The position numbers and the translations under genes were made by a program. A stretch of DNA of 64,000 nucleotides from Todiramphus chloris collaris (lineage: Eukaryota; Chordata; Aves; Coraciiformes; Alcedinidae), in assembly GCA_025345505.1 (NCBI GenBank), contig JANVCC010000077.1, forward strand, positions 5,440,045 to 5,504,044. Reading direction: 5' to 3'. Below the pieces are notes generated by a model, which did no database searches, was not told where the DNA came from, and was given only the letters and a program-made list of their open reading frames with translations. Position 1 is the first letter of the stretch. Each line of letters begins with the position of its first letter. Of the stretch, positions 13,494 through 26,494 are shown in pieces.

Positions 13494-13766
13494 CAGAATC
13501 ACAGAATGGTAGAGGTTGAAAGGCACCTCTGGAGACCATCCAGTCCAACCCCCCCTGCCACAGAAAGTTCATCTAAAGCAGGTCGCACAAGATCCTGTCC
13601 AGGCACATTTTGACTGTCCAGAGATGGAGACTGCATCACATCTCTGGGCAGCCAGTTCCAGTGCTCTGCCATCCTCCAAGTAAAGAAGTTCCTCATCATG
13701 TTTAGAGTGAACTTTCTATGTTCAAGTTTGTGCCCGCTACCTCTTGTCTTGTCACTGGACACCACA
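13494..13766 (-). mobile_element. CR1 LINE, 5'-truncated 3' end fragment
   Basis: About 273 bases match the remembered 3' portion of avian CR1 non-LTR retrotransposons, read on the minus strand. At the left edge are two copies of the terminal octamer type (CAGAATCA, CAGAATGG as seen on the plus strand; ATTCTGTG-type on the element strand). Inward come the hallmark blocks for dispersed avian CR1: GGCACCTCTGGAGA, ATCCAGTCCAACCCCC, the GTCCAGGCACATTTTGA block, CTCTGGGCAGCC, GTTCCAGTGCTCTG, AAGTTCCTCATCATG, and TTGTCACTGGACACCAC, where similarity stops. Truncation of the 5' end is usual for LINE copies. A CATATA hexamer lies on both sides (about 13486 and 13767), but CR1 often lacks clear target-site duplications and this may be chance. 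The 104-codon minus-strand frame through it is only part of the reverse-transcriptase-distal tail and not a gene. Divergence from the consensus looks modest. Confidence 0.92.
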
Positions 13767-16620
13767 CATATACAAAGATATGAAAGCTTTTTCCATGTTA
13801 AGGCATGTGTCATAATGGTAAAGCACAGCCCAAGCTTGCTTAAGGTAAAGGGGCAACAGAACTGTAAAATTTCTTTGTGCTAGGTATCAAGACATACCAA
13901 GAAGACAGGATAAAAGACATGAGCCTGGTGACAGCCAGCAAAAAAGACATGCTCTATACTGGGGCCCAGGTAGTACAGAACAATTTTAGCCTACTGACGT
14001 TACTGAAATGTTTGAAGAAAGCAAGAGAAGAAATCCACGCAATCTGGTTTGCAACATTTTGATGAACATATGGAATGTCCTGCTCATAAGCAAGTGAGCT
14101 TTACAGCCATATGCTCAGCCAGTCTCTGGTATGAATACTGCAAGTCTGTAACGTGCCAAGAATCGATATGTAAATTTAGATTTCTGATTATGCTGCATAA
14201 CAATCATAGTGACCTAAATTGAGCTTGATCAACCTGATCTCCCAAGGAAAAGAGGTAGGGAGAAGAGTATTTTCTTGATTTTATCATTGTTGCTGTTTGC
14301 TGGTTTGATGTGGGAAGTTTTCTGTTGTTTTGTTTCATTTTTATTTAATTGTTATTCCTTATATGCCTCACATTGTATAGAAACTGCAAAAACCAGTCTA
14401 AACACTAAACCAAGTACCTGTTACACAAGGCTCATTTTCATTAAATGCAGAAAGTCCAGCATTTCAGTGATGTCCTACCTACACCAGGGAGAAAAAAAGG
14501 TGGCACCTGGGAAAAAGGAATAGACAAGGACAGAGGAATTTCTTGGAGGAGACAGGTGGCAAACACCTGAAAAGATCCACTCCACCCTCCACCCCTGAGG
14601 AGCGCTGAAAGCCTTTCTTGGATAAAGCTGGGAGATGAGCAGTGTGGCTTGCTTTCTATGGTTTAAGAAGACTAAATCTAGAAAGATGCACAGAAGTGTT
14701 ATTGACAGATTTGCTCAGGCTGTAAAAGTCTGAAAAATTGGAAACGTCTGCCTTTTGGATCCTCCTGGGCTGCAAAGCAGGGCATCAGTAGAGTACTCAC
14801 CAGCTAACTTCAGCAAACAGGAGTCTTAGAACTACATGTTTAGGTCCTGACCTGTCTAAGCACATGAGAACTCCTAGACCAGCCTGGGAGAATTCTCTTG
14901 AATCCAGAAATACACTAGCAAAAGCAGCTTTAGTGGCTGCAGTGAGAGAAACATTTGGTACTGCTGAAGAATGACTGCCAGTGGGGGCAAACAACTGTTT
15001 GAAGCAATTGAGCTTTCTATAGAGTGTGAAGGCTCCAAGTACAGAGCAAGTTCACTAAGAGAATTAATAACATAATAAGAATGGGACAGGAGAGATTTCT
15101 GTAAGCCTCATTTTGACAATTAAAAGGTACTGAAGTTATTAAGATGTAGTACTTAAAATTCTTACATGCCTCGTCTACATGAATATATAGATCCATATTT
15201 TAACCTGTCAATTGTAATTTTTTATTTTATTTTTTATTATAATTCAGATTATTGATAGAATGCAGTAATCAAAAGTACATAAAAAAAAGCTTAAATTTCA
15301 CAAATTGTATGTTTTCAAAATAGTACTTTTTAAAGACTTTCCTCAATCACCAAGGATACAGCTAGGATGAGACCTACAAAGATGAAAGAACTTTCTATCT
15401 GTGCAAACCCACATCATCTTCGAATAATCTGCTTGTGTATTATCACTCCAGCAACATAATTTCACAGCTGTAACAAGGCCAAAGACACACTGACCTTAAA
15501 CAGAAGGGATTGTGTTTGTAATGCATTATTAGACAGAGACCTTTCAATGAGCCCGAGACATTTCAGTGGAACTTGAGGACAAATTAGTCATGATCAGTAA
15601 AGCTCTTGAACAGCAAAGCAAGATGTCTGATAAGTAGCTTAAGAATTAAAAGCTACCTCAGAGAATTTCCAATTCTTACAGAGAGAACTGATCTTCTGAC
15701 CCACTGCAAAATGGAAGCAGAAGCAAACCACATAGATGAGTATTTACAAGTTTGCAATAAAAAAAAGGAATATTTTGATATTCCCAAATGTCAAACCATC
15801 CTTAAAATAGATGTATCTCTTATATACATTATTTACCTGCTGTCCTAAACTCCAATTTTTTTAAGAACAATAAAGTGTCTTGGCTCTGCTGACAAGGTGA
15901 ACTGACTAGGTTGGAGATGAGACAAACTGCCATATTCTGTGTACAATTCTGTTTTCAAAACCAACAAACAGCAAATGCCAGTTCCTGTCTCTGAAAAGAG
16001 ATAATAGTTTCCTTTCCCTCTTGATCTTGACTGAGAGGTCTTTTATGACAATGATGACTTCATGCCAAGATTAGGCAAATTGCTACGGAGAAACAGTAAT
16101 TGAGTTTGTGTACGTTGACTGTTTGAGCACAATAATACTTGTGAGGTTACTTGCCCTCCTTTCCTTTTAATATCAACAGAGCAGCCAGGCTCTCTGTAAT
16201 CTGTTATAAGAGGGGAATTCAAAAGAAACAGATTTCAGCCAAGAGAGGTAAAAGCTCAGAACCCCTTTGTTTGACAACAAAATTTTACCAGTTCCTGTAG
16301 CAAAGTAACAGTGTTTTTCCTGCGTCAGTAAGTAGCTTAAGGTAGAATGAAATGCTGTTTATTTCAACTTTTATAAAAGCCTAAAATGTGGTGCCTTGCA
16401 TCCTACACTTTGTCCTTCTGACTAAAGGACAGGCTGTACTGTTATACGAAGGTGACAAAGTAAAAGAATTTCAGAATAGAACAATTTTATGACATCAGGT
16501 TCAGTAGCTGGGATGAAAAGACTTCTTGAAAGAAACAACTAGCAAAAAGAGCAAGATGAGTATATGATACACATAAGTGAGAAGGAAGGTGCATTTTTGT
16601 CTTAGCCATATTTAAGATTG

Positions 16621-16658
16621 TGAAACTTGTACTGTTGCATGAAACTTGTCCTGTTGCA
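16621..16658. repeat. 19-bp tandem duplication, two copies
   Basis: Two adjacent 19-base units (16621-16639 and 16640-16658) differ at a single base, A versus C at the eleventh position of the unit. This is a small, fairly recent slippage or duplication event. Confidence 0.9.
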
Positions 16659-18800
16659 GAGAAGTGCTAGCATCTAATATGAGAAGTTAGGTCAGGTTCA
16701 TCTATCTTATTGGGTCCTTCCTCTTCTCTCCTTTTCTGTTTTATATTTAAGGTTTGTCTTGAGGATTCTGATATAGATTTTAATCAATCACATCAGGAAT
16801 GCTTGCCTTATTGCGTATTACAGGAACGTTGATTGTAATCTAGATTGACTCCCATGGCTGTTCAGATTAAGGCAATATTTTAGGGTAGCAAACTTCTCTT
16901 AAACTACATTTGACAGCAGATGAAAGCCTATTTGCATTACACCCATCAGATTAACTGCCTAAAGGCTTGTAAGTAGGTCTGTCAGAAAAGACTTTCAGGT
17001 GTTACCTAAAGCATCTGCATGTGGCAGCATTCCTCCAAGATGATGACTTGTAAATCCATCATAGGACTATACGAATGTCACAGACATGATAGAAAGGGAA
17101 TTGGTATATTTCTCAAAAATGTGTCTGCTACGTCTGAAATTCCTGCCATGTTTCATGAACCTGTAAGAAATATGACATCTAAGTCCCATAGGATGTAATT
17201 TAATAGTAATACACATGAAGAAAAACTAAGAACCCAACAGAACCCTAATTCACTACAGATTTTTCAGTATGATTATATTTTATGGCATTAACTCTGCATT
17301 CCTTGGGAAATAATTTTCTTGCTAGAATTTATTGGTTTGCTTCTTCTTTTAAAAAGAAAAAAAAAGTAACTTTTCTTTGAAACTGAGCAATTAGAACTTG
17401 AAAAAAAAATAATTTTCCTCTTCCCTTACAGCTGTTCCCTAGCAGAGAAAAGGAGCAAAAGGTGTGAAAGTGGTGAACACAAGCATGGAGTAGAAGAAAC
17501 CAAAACAGTATGTAAAAACCACCTTCTTTGAATGGAAGACCATCATTAAAAATGAGATTATGTTCTTATGGGAGGTACCTGGGGCATGATATTTGGAAAA
17601 AGCTGGGCTAGCAACAGTTAATATGGATTGACCACCTTGGGTTCTTCAGAAAGTCTGTGGCATTTGAAACTCTGTAAAACATTGCATCCAGAGCCTGTCC
17701 AATGCAATTCTCTCAGCTCTGTTTTACACACATGACCTTAGTTTTACTGTGACAAATGCTCCCAAAGGGCTTAGAAGTCTGTTATGAGAAAGATCAAAGA
17801 CAAATTTCTTCCTCCTGGTTATTTTAGCATTTACGTTCACTTCCATTGACTTGTGTTTTGCAAATGGGCAGCCCCTTGTGAAGTACTGTGCTTCTATGAT
17901 GACTTCTGCATAGATGTTAACTTTGGGTTTCTTCTTCAATAACACCTCTGAGAGATTGACTGTGAAATTGTAATTCCTACCCTAAAGACCACAAGATTTT
18001 TTTCTTATTGTTTTCTCCAAGTTCTTGCATTGAAAAAACAGTACTTCATGAGGAAGGAAACAATTTCAAAAACAAATGGCTGTATGCTTCTGTTTGAGGA
18101 AAACATCTTCCAGAAGAAAAATAGTTCAAGATTTTTTCATTATCTTTAAAAGAGATAAAAGCTATATCATAAAAAGGTAAAAAAGCCTACTGTCTCCCTT
18201 GCCTGCTCTAGTAATCTTACACAATGAGAATGCTTGAGACTGTCTTACTCAAGGCTTCTATAGCTCCATCAACCTGCTATGGCTCAGCAAAGCAAAAAAG
18301 AACATACATCAAAGGAAGCAGCAAATATTTAAGTCCCACACTAGTGTCTTGTTACAGGACTAGAGAGCACTATCTTTTGGATCCTGGGATGCTCCATATT
18401 CACCTGCATATTGTCTTCTAAGTCTGTCCTGATACATTGTTATGCATTACTTCCATGATTATTTATTCCATATTTTATGTAGTGATTAAAATTACACAGA
18501 AAGATGTACCATTCCATAGCTACTCTTTCTCTAAATCAAGCTGATCCTTCTTCTATTATTCCTAAACTCCCAGAGTTAACCATTAAGAGTTCTGTGATTG
18601 CTCTACAGATTTCCAGACCTGTGATTTTTTTCAGTTGCACCAACCCAGCAGCTTAAATGAGTAACTAGAACAACTAAATATCTGGAAGGGATAACTGGCT
18701 TCTGACATGAACAGGTGGGTTTAGGTAGCATTGAATTCTTCATTAATTAAAAACAGTTTCCAAGTCAATTCATACAACAAGTTCAGGGATCAGGAAAAGA

Positions 18801-18860
18801 ATTAACTTAATTATTAGTTAATTAATTAGCTTTTTAATAAAAGCTAATAAGCTAAAATAA
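18801..18860. repeat. AT-rich palindromic stretch with 10-bp hairpin
   Basis: TTAATTA-type palindromes are followed by a perfect inverted repeat: ATTAGCTTTT at 18825-18834 and AAAAGCTAAT at 18839-18848, separated by TAAT. The arms continue weakly outward. It could extrude as a small hairpin. No function can be assigned. Confidence 0.75.
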
Positions 18861-20242
18861 TATCCGGATAGGCTTGAAAGTAGCAAAATATGGTCTTTCT
18901 CTGATTGTTTTTAATTTCAGATGAATGCAAGAAAAAATAATTTGATTTAGAAAATCTTCTGCTAACCTTATTTGTATGGAACCAGGGAGATGGGAGCCAA
19001 CGAGGGTTCTAGACCCACATATTTAACTTTCCACTCTGGACAATACAGCAACTATGGGGAAGCAAGTGTCACAGACAACGTACATTACTGCTACAAAGCA
19101 CAAAGCACCTCGTTCTTGGGTTTGATAGTTCTGAATACAATGGATTGCCCTGGGAATCTTCACCTGAAAGGGACTAACATTTCCAAAGGATGCTTTGTCT
19201 CACAACCCTGCCCAGGATTACAGGGTGGCACTTTTAGCTTTCTGGTACATCTTTAGCAATAACAAACTGTCAACTGATGACTGGGTAAGGTCTCATGGAA
19301 AGTTGGGAAGAAGCCAAACTTTCAGGCTAGACACGTAACATCGACAGCTCTTGGTATGAACAGGTAGAAGCAAATTACTGTGTCAGAATAATTCTGGGCA
19401 TGAGAAAAGAAACATTAGTATCTTCATGTTACATTACTATGCTCTTTTATCTGCAGCAAACCCTAAAGATGTAGACTACATTGTAAGCAAACTGTTTCAG
19501 ACTTTTTTCCTACCATTCTTAATAACAACAACTAATTTTATAGGTGAATATCTAGTGGTATATCAGCATAATTTGGTTTTCTTTCCTGATGTTTTTCTAT
19601 TCTTAGTCTAATGCTGGTTAAAGTAAGGCACTTGCCTAATAACATTGCAGGATGAGTTTAAGGAGAGAAAAGATCAGAGCATGAGAGGAATTTTTCTGGT
19701 GCACATTTTAATATACTAATTGATAGTTAAGCAAGACAGTGCATCACTAGAATCATGATTAGTCAGCAATATTCACTCTCTCATTCATTGTTTCATGCAG
19801 CACTAAAGATAAGATTTTAACACAATCAGAAACCCTCAAAAAGCAGATATTTCTACTGTAGTCTGCAGTGCCCTGCTCCTCTCCTCACTGGAAAAGCATA
19901 AAGGTAAATTACAACCAAGCCAAATACCTCAGACACATTAAAAATAGCTTTTCTTTGCCACACAGCATTCAGCTAGATGTTTCAGGATGGCAGTCCTGCA
20001 CCAGGACAGAGATCTATCTGCATTGTTGTCTTCACAATCTATCAAATGAAATTACATTTAAATCCATTCCTCTTATTAACTTCTATGAACTCATCACAAT
20101 GGCTTGCATCATGAATATATTCTCCTTAGGCACAGATTGTGTGATACCATTTTCCCTGTATTATGAAGATGGAGAAGAGAGTGAGAGGCTGAAGTTTTAG
20201 TGAATAATCTTATTCAGATATAGAAAGAAAAGTGTGCTAAGT

Positions 20243-20258
20243 AAAAAAAAAAAAAAAA
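20243..20258. repeat. poly-A run, 16 bases
   Basis: An uninterrupted run of 16 A with no recognisable retrocopy upstream. Confidence 0.9.
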
Positions 20259-23200
20259 GTCTTCCAAAGCAAATTACTTTGTGTAATATAAAGAAGAGGA
20301 GAAAGAAAGACTGCAAAAAAAATTCTGAAAACTTCTTCCTCAAAGTTAACTAAAAAGGCACCAGTCTGCCAGTAAATGAAATCACCTCTCATCTTTATTC
20401 ATGATATATACTAATTTAGGTATTTACAACCCGATCTAATATGCCTATTTTTATATATTTTCTTAAGAATGATTCTGTTAAATTTCCTGCCCACAGACTT
20501 TTTTTTCCTAACACAGATGAATGGAGAATTTGGGAATAGAAGCCACTTAATACAGAAATAGCAGCTGGATGACAGTAATGGCAATGTTATAGCATGGATA
20601 GTAACTCAGGGTACATCATGTTCATGTTCTCTATGTTACTGTGAACAATGGATGCATCAAGAAAATGTGAACTCATCGCTTGAGAGCATACATCAGGTTA
20701 AAGGGTGAATTTAACTAATCTCAGGTACGTGATTTAGGTAGAAGATTATGAGAAGTGAAGATCTAGATCGACATCTTTGAACTCAAAGTCCACAGCATAA
20801 TAACAAAAAATTGATTTGGAACATTTTAACTATTTCCTAGGTGAAAAGACAACTGAAACAAAAAAAAAAAAGAAATATTTTTTGTAAAATAATTGATTTA
20901 GCCAATTTATTTTTTCAGATGGAGAAAAAGGGGAACAGATCTAAACAGCCCAAGTCATGACATTTTTGCACTATTTTTTCTCCTTTCTACGTGCTTATGT
21001 GCAATGTATTAAGCATAAACCAAAGCATTCAGTTTCAAGAGATCTGCAATTATATACTTATCTTCCAAAACTTTCTATCTTTCCAGCTGAATACAAGATT
21101 AATTCTCAGCAGGAGAAAAACAACATTCAAAAGGCTTCACAGTATGGGAATTTTCAGTTACAACAGAGTTTTCTGGCAAAATCCCTTGCAGAGAGCTGGT
21201 AGCAAAACTCCAGGGTCCTTAAAACTGTAGCCTACTCACACCTAGGGAATGGCATAATTACTGAAATAGCAAACCAGGGAGGGGATTTCAGTAAGAAGAC
21301 ATTCTTCTCACCTGGAAATAATTAGGAAGAAACCAACAGGTTGCTAGAAACATCGCTGAGCTTTCTTTGGTTTCACTGCAGATTTCAGAACTACAGCATT
21401 TGGCAAAAAACTCAGGTAAATACTCAGGTTTTTTTAGTCAAGTCCTGCGGCTAAGTCCTTTTCAGGGCTCCTCATGGCAACAGCAAAACCTGAGTCTTTC
21501 TTGCTGAATTAGCAAAGCTATAATTGGATCTTAGAGAAGAATGAGCAACCTTTTAGGTTAAATGTGTAATACAGTACAGCTAATTCTTGTGGTTAATTTA
21601 TTCATTTTACCTACAGATTCCCTCTTGCAGCAGACCAGGTGGAATGAGAAATGTACAGTAAGAAGTTCACAGAGTCAATACAGAATTTGCTCCCTGCTTG
21701 AAGAAGACAGGAGAAGGAGGAAGAAGAAATATTGTGACAACATTATCTTCCCTAATACCATTTACTTGATTCCGTAGGAGCAAAATGGTCACATTTTAAG
21801 AAGCAGAAGCCTGACATGACAGGTCTTCATTCTTCCTCATCTTCCATTTAGTAACATAAAAGCCAAGATACAAATTAGTTAGTATCTTGCTTTAATCTTT
21901 ACCTTTGTCATGTACAGTAAAACATTATCCAATGTATTATAGAAGGATGGAGAGGAATGCATGTTTGCCTTTCCCTGTAAACCTTCTGCCTTCAAAGTCA
22001 CTGTCTGTTCAGTACATAAAAAAAAAAGCACCCTCCTTCTGACACTCTGAAAGTCTGAGTCTATTTGAATGAAATTAGAGGGATTTGCTGACTGACAAAG
22101 TACTGAAGGCTGAGCTGAAGTAAGGAAATCTGGAAAGTTTCAAACGTGCAAAGCTAAAGTCCATTACATCCAATGACTGTATTTACCTCAGTGAAGAATT
22201 CTCCTCAAACTATTGATTTTTGCCTTCTTCACCAAAATATTTAAGGATAATTCAGAAACTATGATAAAATATGACATTGTTTTCAATTATATTCATTTGC
22301 ATAGCATTTAGTCCAAGCTAAGGAGGCAAGATCCTAATATTAATAGCCAAAAAGAATTAAATATAAGTTCTTGAGTAAGGTAAAGCTTTGAAAAAAAGGT
22401 AAGGGAAGAAGGGATCAAATCACTAGAATTTCCACATTAGAGAGAAAACATAGAAACCGCACCCTATAGGATGGCAAGCACCATAGCCATGTAAACTGAT
22501 GAAGTAACAAGCACCGAAGGATCTGGGTCTTGTGATTGTGATTCATGATCTGTTCTGAAATTAAGCCACATATGGATTTAGCCATTTATGTGATATAGCT
22601 ATACAGAACCACACTAGATCCTGTCAGACTTAGAGATGAAGATATTTACCTCTTTCACATGCCAGAGCAAGATCCAACAAGTATCACAGACCATAATTTC
22701 CAGTTGAGGTTATTAAGATAACTCAACCTGGTTACAATTTCTATTACCTGCTGTGAACCAGTGCACCTTAAAAATGTACAGGCTTTCTGTTCAGTTACTC
22801 CTGAAATTCTCACCAGTTACCAGCTGACTGTTGTCCACTGCTTATAAATGATCAGAAAGTTACCTTCCCAAAATTCAGTGATTTCTTTGCTTTTTAGCAA
22901 AAAGTAAATTGAAGACCACAGCAGAATGAACTTCAGCCTAGATCAGGACACAGCATTACCATTTTAGTAAATTTGTAGCCAAGACCCAATAAGATTATTG
23001 GTCTTGCTTATCGTGTTTTTTCTTTTTGGGTTTTTTTTTGTTTATTTCTTTTAAAAGCTACTATTTAAAGCATAGTACCTAATCACGTCAGAAATGACAG
23101 TATTTGGCCACTACATGGCTCATCTAACTGATCTTTCATTATCACATCTAAGTGAAACCAAAATCAAAAGTCTCTGTAGACATACTACTGAAGCCCCTAA

Positions 23201-23697
23201 TAAGTAATTTAAAAATCTACTCTGAAGTGTTTCTGGTTTAGATTTTTCATATGATACTGTAACAATCTGTATATTTCTACATGATAAATGTATTGTGTTG
23301 TAAACGATGAGTAGTTTGAGAATGGTTTTCACGTCCTTTCAGCTCCTAGTTCTTTAAACTTGCAACCCTTGAAGCTTGCTACAGTTCCTGCCTTGCCTCA
23401 ATCACAGGGCTCTACTTTCTGAAAGTGGCTGCACTCAGCTAATACACATTATTATGGGATACAGAGCGTCGTTCATTATTACCAAGAAGATCCACTCTAT
23501 TGTAAAGTAGACAACATTGTGACAGATTTTAATCTATTAATGCTTGCTTACTTGGCAAAGTATCTTTCAGAGTTTTATAAAAGGTTGCTCAGTGTTGGTA
23601 CTTTCAACATAGGATGGTTTTATGTAAGATTCTTAGTTCTGGGAGAACTCTGATGCCTTTCAAAGTACATTATGGGAAGACTTAAATTACTTTCCTA

Positions 23698-23750
23698 AGT
23701 ATAATATAAGTATATATAAGTATATAATAATAATAAGTATAATAAGCTAA
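23698..23750. repeat. AT-rich imperfect microsatellite (ATAAGTAT / TAA units)
   Basis: Repeated AGTATAATATA and TAA units over about 50 bases. It is an imperfect simple repeat, probably polymorphic in length. Confidence 0.75.
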
Positions 23751-26280
23751 GTGCTTATTGCTTCTAGAAAACTAGAAAAAAAAAATTCCTGACCTAAAGA
23801 TTTTACTGTTGCAGTAACTCCAGCCACATTGGTTAATAGAAAAATATCACATTTCTGATGCATGTTTTAATGATCCTCATTGCATACTTAACCAGATTCA
23901 ACAACTGAGATGGATTGTTACAGCGCAGTAGTGTCAACACTGTGTGTTATACCATGATGGGAAGTCATTCCTTTTAAAGGAGTATGATAATGAGGACACC
24001 TCACAGAACCATTTCTTTTTTTTTCATTTTCTTACCACACATGGAGATGAGTACAGAAGTTCAAAATTCCCTTTCCACTGATAAATCCAATATGCAAAGT
24101 CTTGGCCAGTAAATCCTATCATCAAGAATGAAAAAACAGCACAGGAATAGGGCATAAGTTGTAGTGAAAGAAAGGACTAATACCATAAATTGATTTGATC
24201 ATCCTTCCAAGGGAAGCCCATTATTTCTGATTAATCTGACTTTTCAAAAGGACTTCTTGTCCTTATTTGCAGCCCTGAAGTGATGAAAGACTTACCATAC
24301 TTATGAATAAGTTGTCCTAGCAACCACTTGCACTTTATTTATAGAGTAAGGGTATCTTCAAATTCCAGTCACTAAATTATGTACATCTTTACCCCTTTAT
24401 ATCATACATCTTCTCTCCAGATAGTCTTTCAGGGACTTTTAGACAATGTTAAACTTGTCTCTTATTTTCCTTCCAAATAACCTAAAGACCTTGAGATTTT
24501 TAATCTCTCATTTATTAGTTGCTTTTTCTAAAATCTTCACTATTGCTGAAGCTGTCCAAACTTACTGGGCTTTTTAAAGAATGGGGAAAAAAGAAACTGA
24601 AGATGTAGGCATGGAGGTAGAAAATAGTTATAGCTTTGGTGGACAGTTATTTCCAGGTATCTAAGACTCCACAATTATAAAAGAGAAGCACAAGAATCTG
24701 AGCCTATAAAATAGGTTTCTTCCAGAAAAATCTACCCTTCCATTATTGTAGAGCCCATACGGAAAATGTTGGTTTTCCAAGGGACTGCTCTTCTGGCAGC
24801 TAGAGAAATACAAAGGAGCGAGGGGATAAAATAGGAGTACAAAGCAGTGACTGGAAGACAAAAGAAGATGAATGCACAGACATGGACTTCTCATAGGGCA
24901 CATGTACTTGTGCACATTTGGAGAAAGCATAAAGACTTGATGGGAACAGGATTAGAGTCCCTCAAGAAAAATATTAACTTGCAAACATTCACTCAGTTTC
25001 CAAAGATCTAGTGCTTATTGTAGAAAGGAATATTGACGTGTGCCTAAGGCATGATCTAAAATTAAATCTTTGAGAGGATTTTATTATTACCATGGACTTA
25101 AGGATGGCAAAGCTCTGAATCACCCTTTGGCAACAAAACCAGATCCTGAAGTCCTTTTATTTTGTTCACCAGAGACCCTTTTTCTGTTACTCTGTCCTTC
25201 CCTTGAGGTCCAAGCACGAAAGTCTTTCGCAGCCTTTTTGCCCTGACTGTGGTGCTTGAGGACAAAGGTGCAGCAGGTAATTCAAAAGAAAAGGTCATTT
25301 TGTTAATGAATAACCAGGGAATCCCTTTAAGTAAATTTTCTGTCTGGTTCTGCAATTTGTTTGAACAAATTTGTCAAGAGGAGAACACAGCCTTTTCCAT
25401 GTATCATTTAATCCACTGTAGCTGTGCTGAATCACCAAAGCTTAGATGTGGCAGACTCCTTTATTCCATGGAGAAGCCTTCATTTACTCCACATACACAG
25501 GGAACACAAACCACTCTGTTCCATGTTTAGGCACCTTGTAGATAGAAGGAAGCATGGAGCTGACTTAGACAAGATTTATTTCATAGAAAACCAACAGCAT
25601 CACAAAGGAAACCAAGAATGGTCAATGAAGAATAAATAGGAACATTCTCTGTGAGACTTGGTTTGAAACTTTGTAATTTTATTAAAGAACATAACTCACA
25701 TTTCAACAGAACATTTTACATATTTTACATGAAACAAAACTGAGATGTGCTGCTTTTTTCCCCATGTTGTTCTGGTGTCCCTGAACCTACCATCCTCCTA
25801 CCCCTAGAAAGCACATAGAAGACTGAAGGTCAAAAACTTACTTGCAATACACAACCATGTTTTATCAGAGATTCCCTCAAACTCTTATGTACTTAAATTG
25901 ACATACCTGGCCCACCTGAGCATTTCTCCTCACCACCTGGAGGCAGAGAGATTTTTCTCCTGCCTTTGACCACACAGTCTGTCTCCTTTTGGATTTCACA
26001 AGCAGCTATTGGCTATTCTTCTCCCCATTCATCTATGCTAAATTCCAGTCTGGAAGTAGTATAAGACCTCAGGGCTAACACAATGGAAAAAAAAAATTAC
26101 TAGTTACCAAGTAAGAGATCTCACATACAGAACTAACACCATGTTAAATCAAATGACTGAAAGAACAAGTGGATCTTATGCTATGAAAATGTCTATGAGC
26201 TTCAGAAGTTGCCTTCTTTATAGGGTGATAGCTGAATTTTTCTCTTGATTGCAAAACCATAAAAATATTAGTAAGACTCT

Positions 26281-26345
26281 AAAAAAAAAAAAAAAAAAAA
26301 AGGAAAAAAAAAATAATTAAAAATGAAAAAAAAAATAACAAAAAA
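26281..26345. repeat. A-rich low-complexity tract
   Basis: A run of 21 A (26281-26301) is followed by GG and further A runs broken by T and G up to about 26345. It lies about 150 bases upstream of the Ig-like pseudo-exon but on present evidence is not related to it. Confidence 0.85.
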
Positions 26346-26436
26346 GAGAAATTTGGAAGATTTCTGAACAAAGGAACTGGCTGCTTTTGTCTGTTTCTAA
26401 TATGTCCAGGAAAAAAATTTAGCTACAGTTTTTGAC

Positions 26437-26479
26437 CAAAAAAAAAACCCCAAACCCAAACAACAAAATAAACAAAACC
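26437..26479. repeat. A/C-rich low-complexity patch
   Basis: A-run followed by AAACCC and AAACAACAAAAT-type units, immediately upstream of the Ig-like block. If the Ig-like block was once an exon, this patch occupies the place where its splice acceptor and first beta strand would be expected. It may therefore be an insertion that helped inactivate it. Confidence 0.75.
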
Positions 26480-26494
26480 GACAAGACTGCATAA

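Larger units (their letters stand above)
13767..26280. other. unique noncoding DNA
   Basis: About 12.5 kb without a recognisable gene. Open frames reach 110 codons (19868-20200 plus) but show no domain, no codon pattern and no exon signals worth accepting. Several chance splice-acceptor-like sites occur, such as pyrimidine tracts ending in CTGCAG near 19.46 kb and CTACAG near 21.61 kb, without convincing exons after them. Local features are a 19-bp tandem duplication at 16.6 kb, AT palindromes at 18.8 kb, a 16-base A run at 20243-20258 and an AT-rich microsatellite-like stretch at 23.7 kb. Confidence 0.65.
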
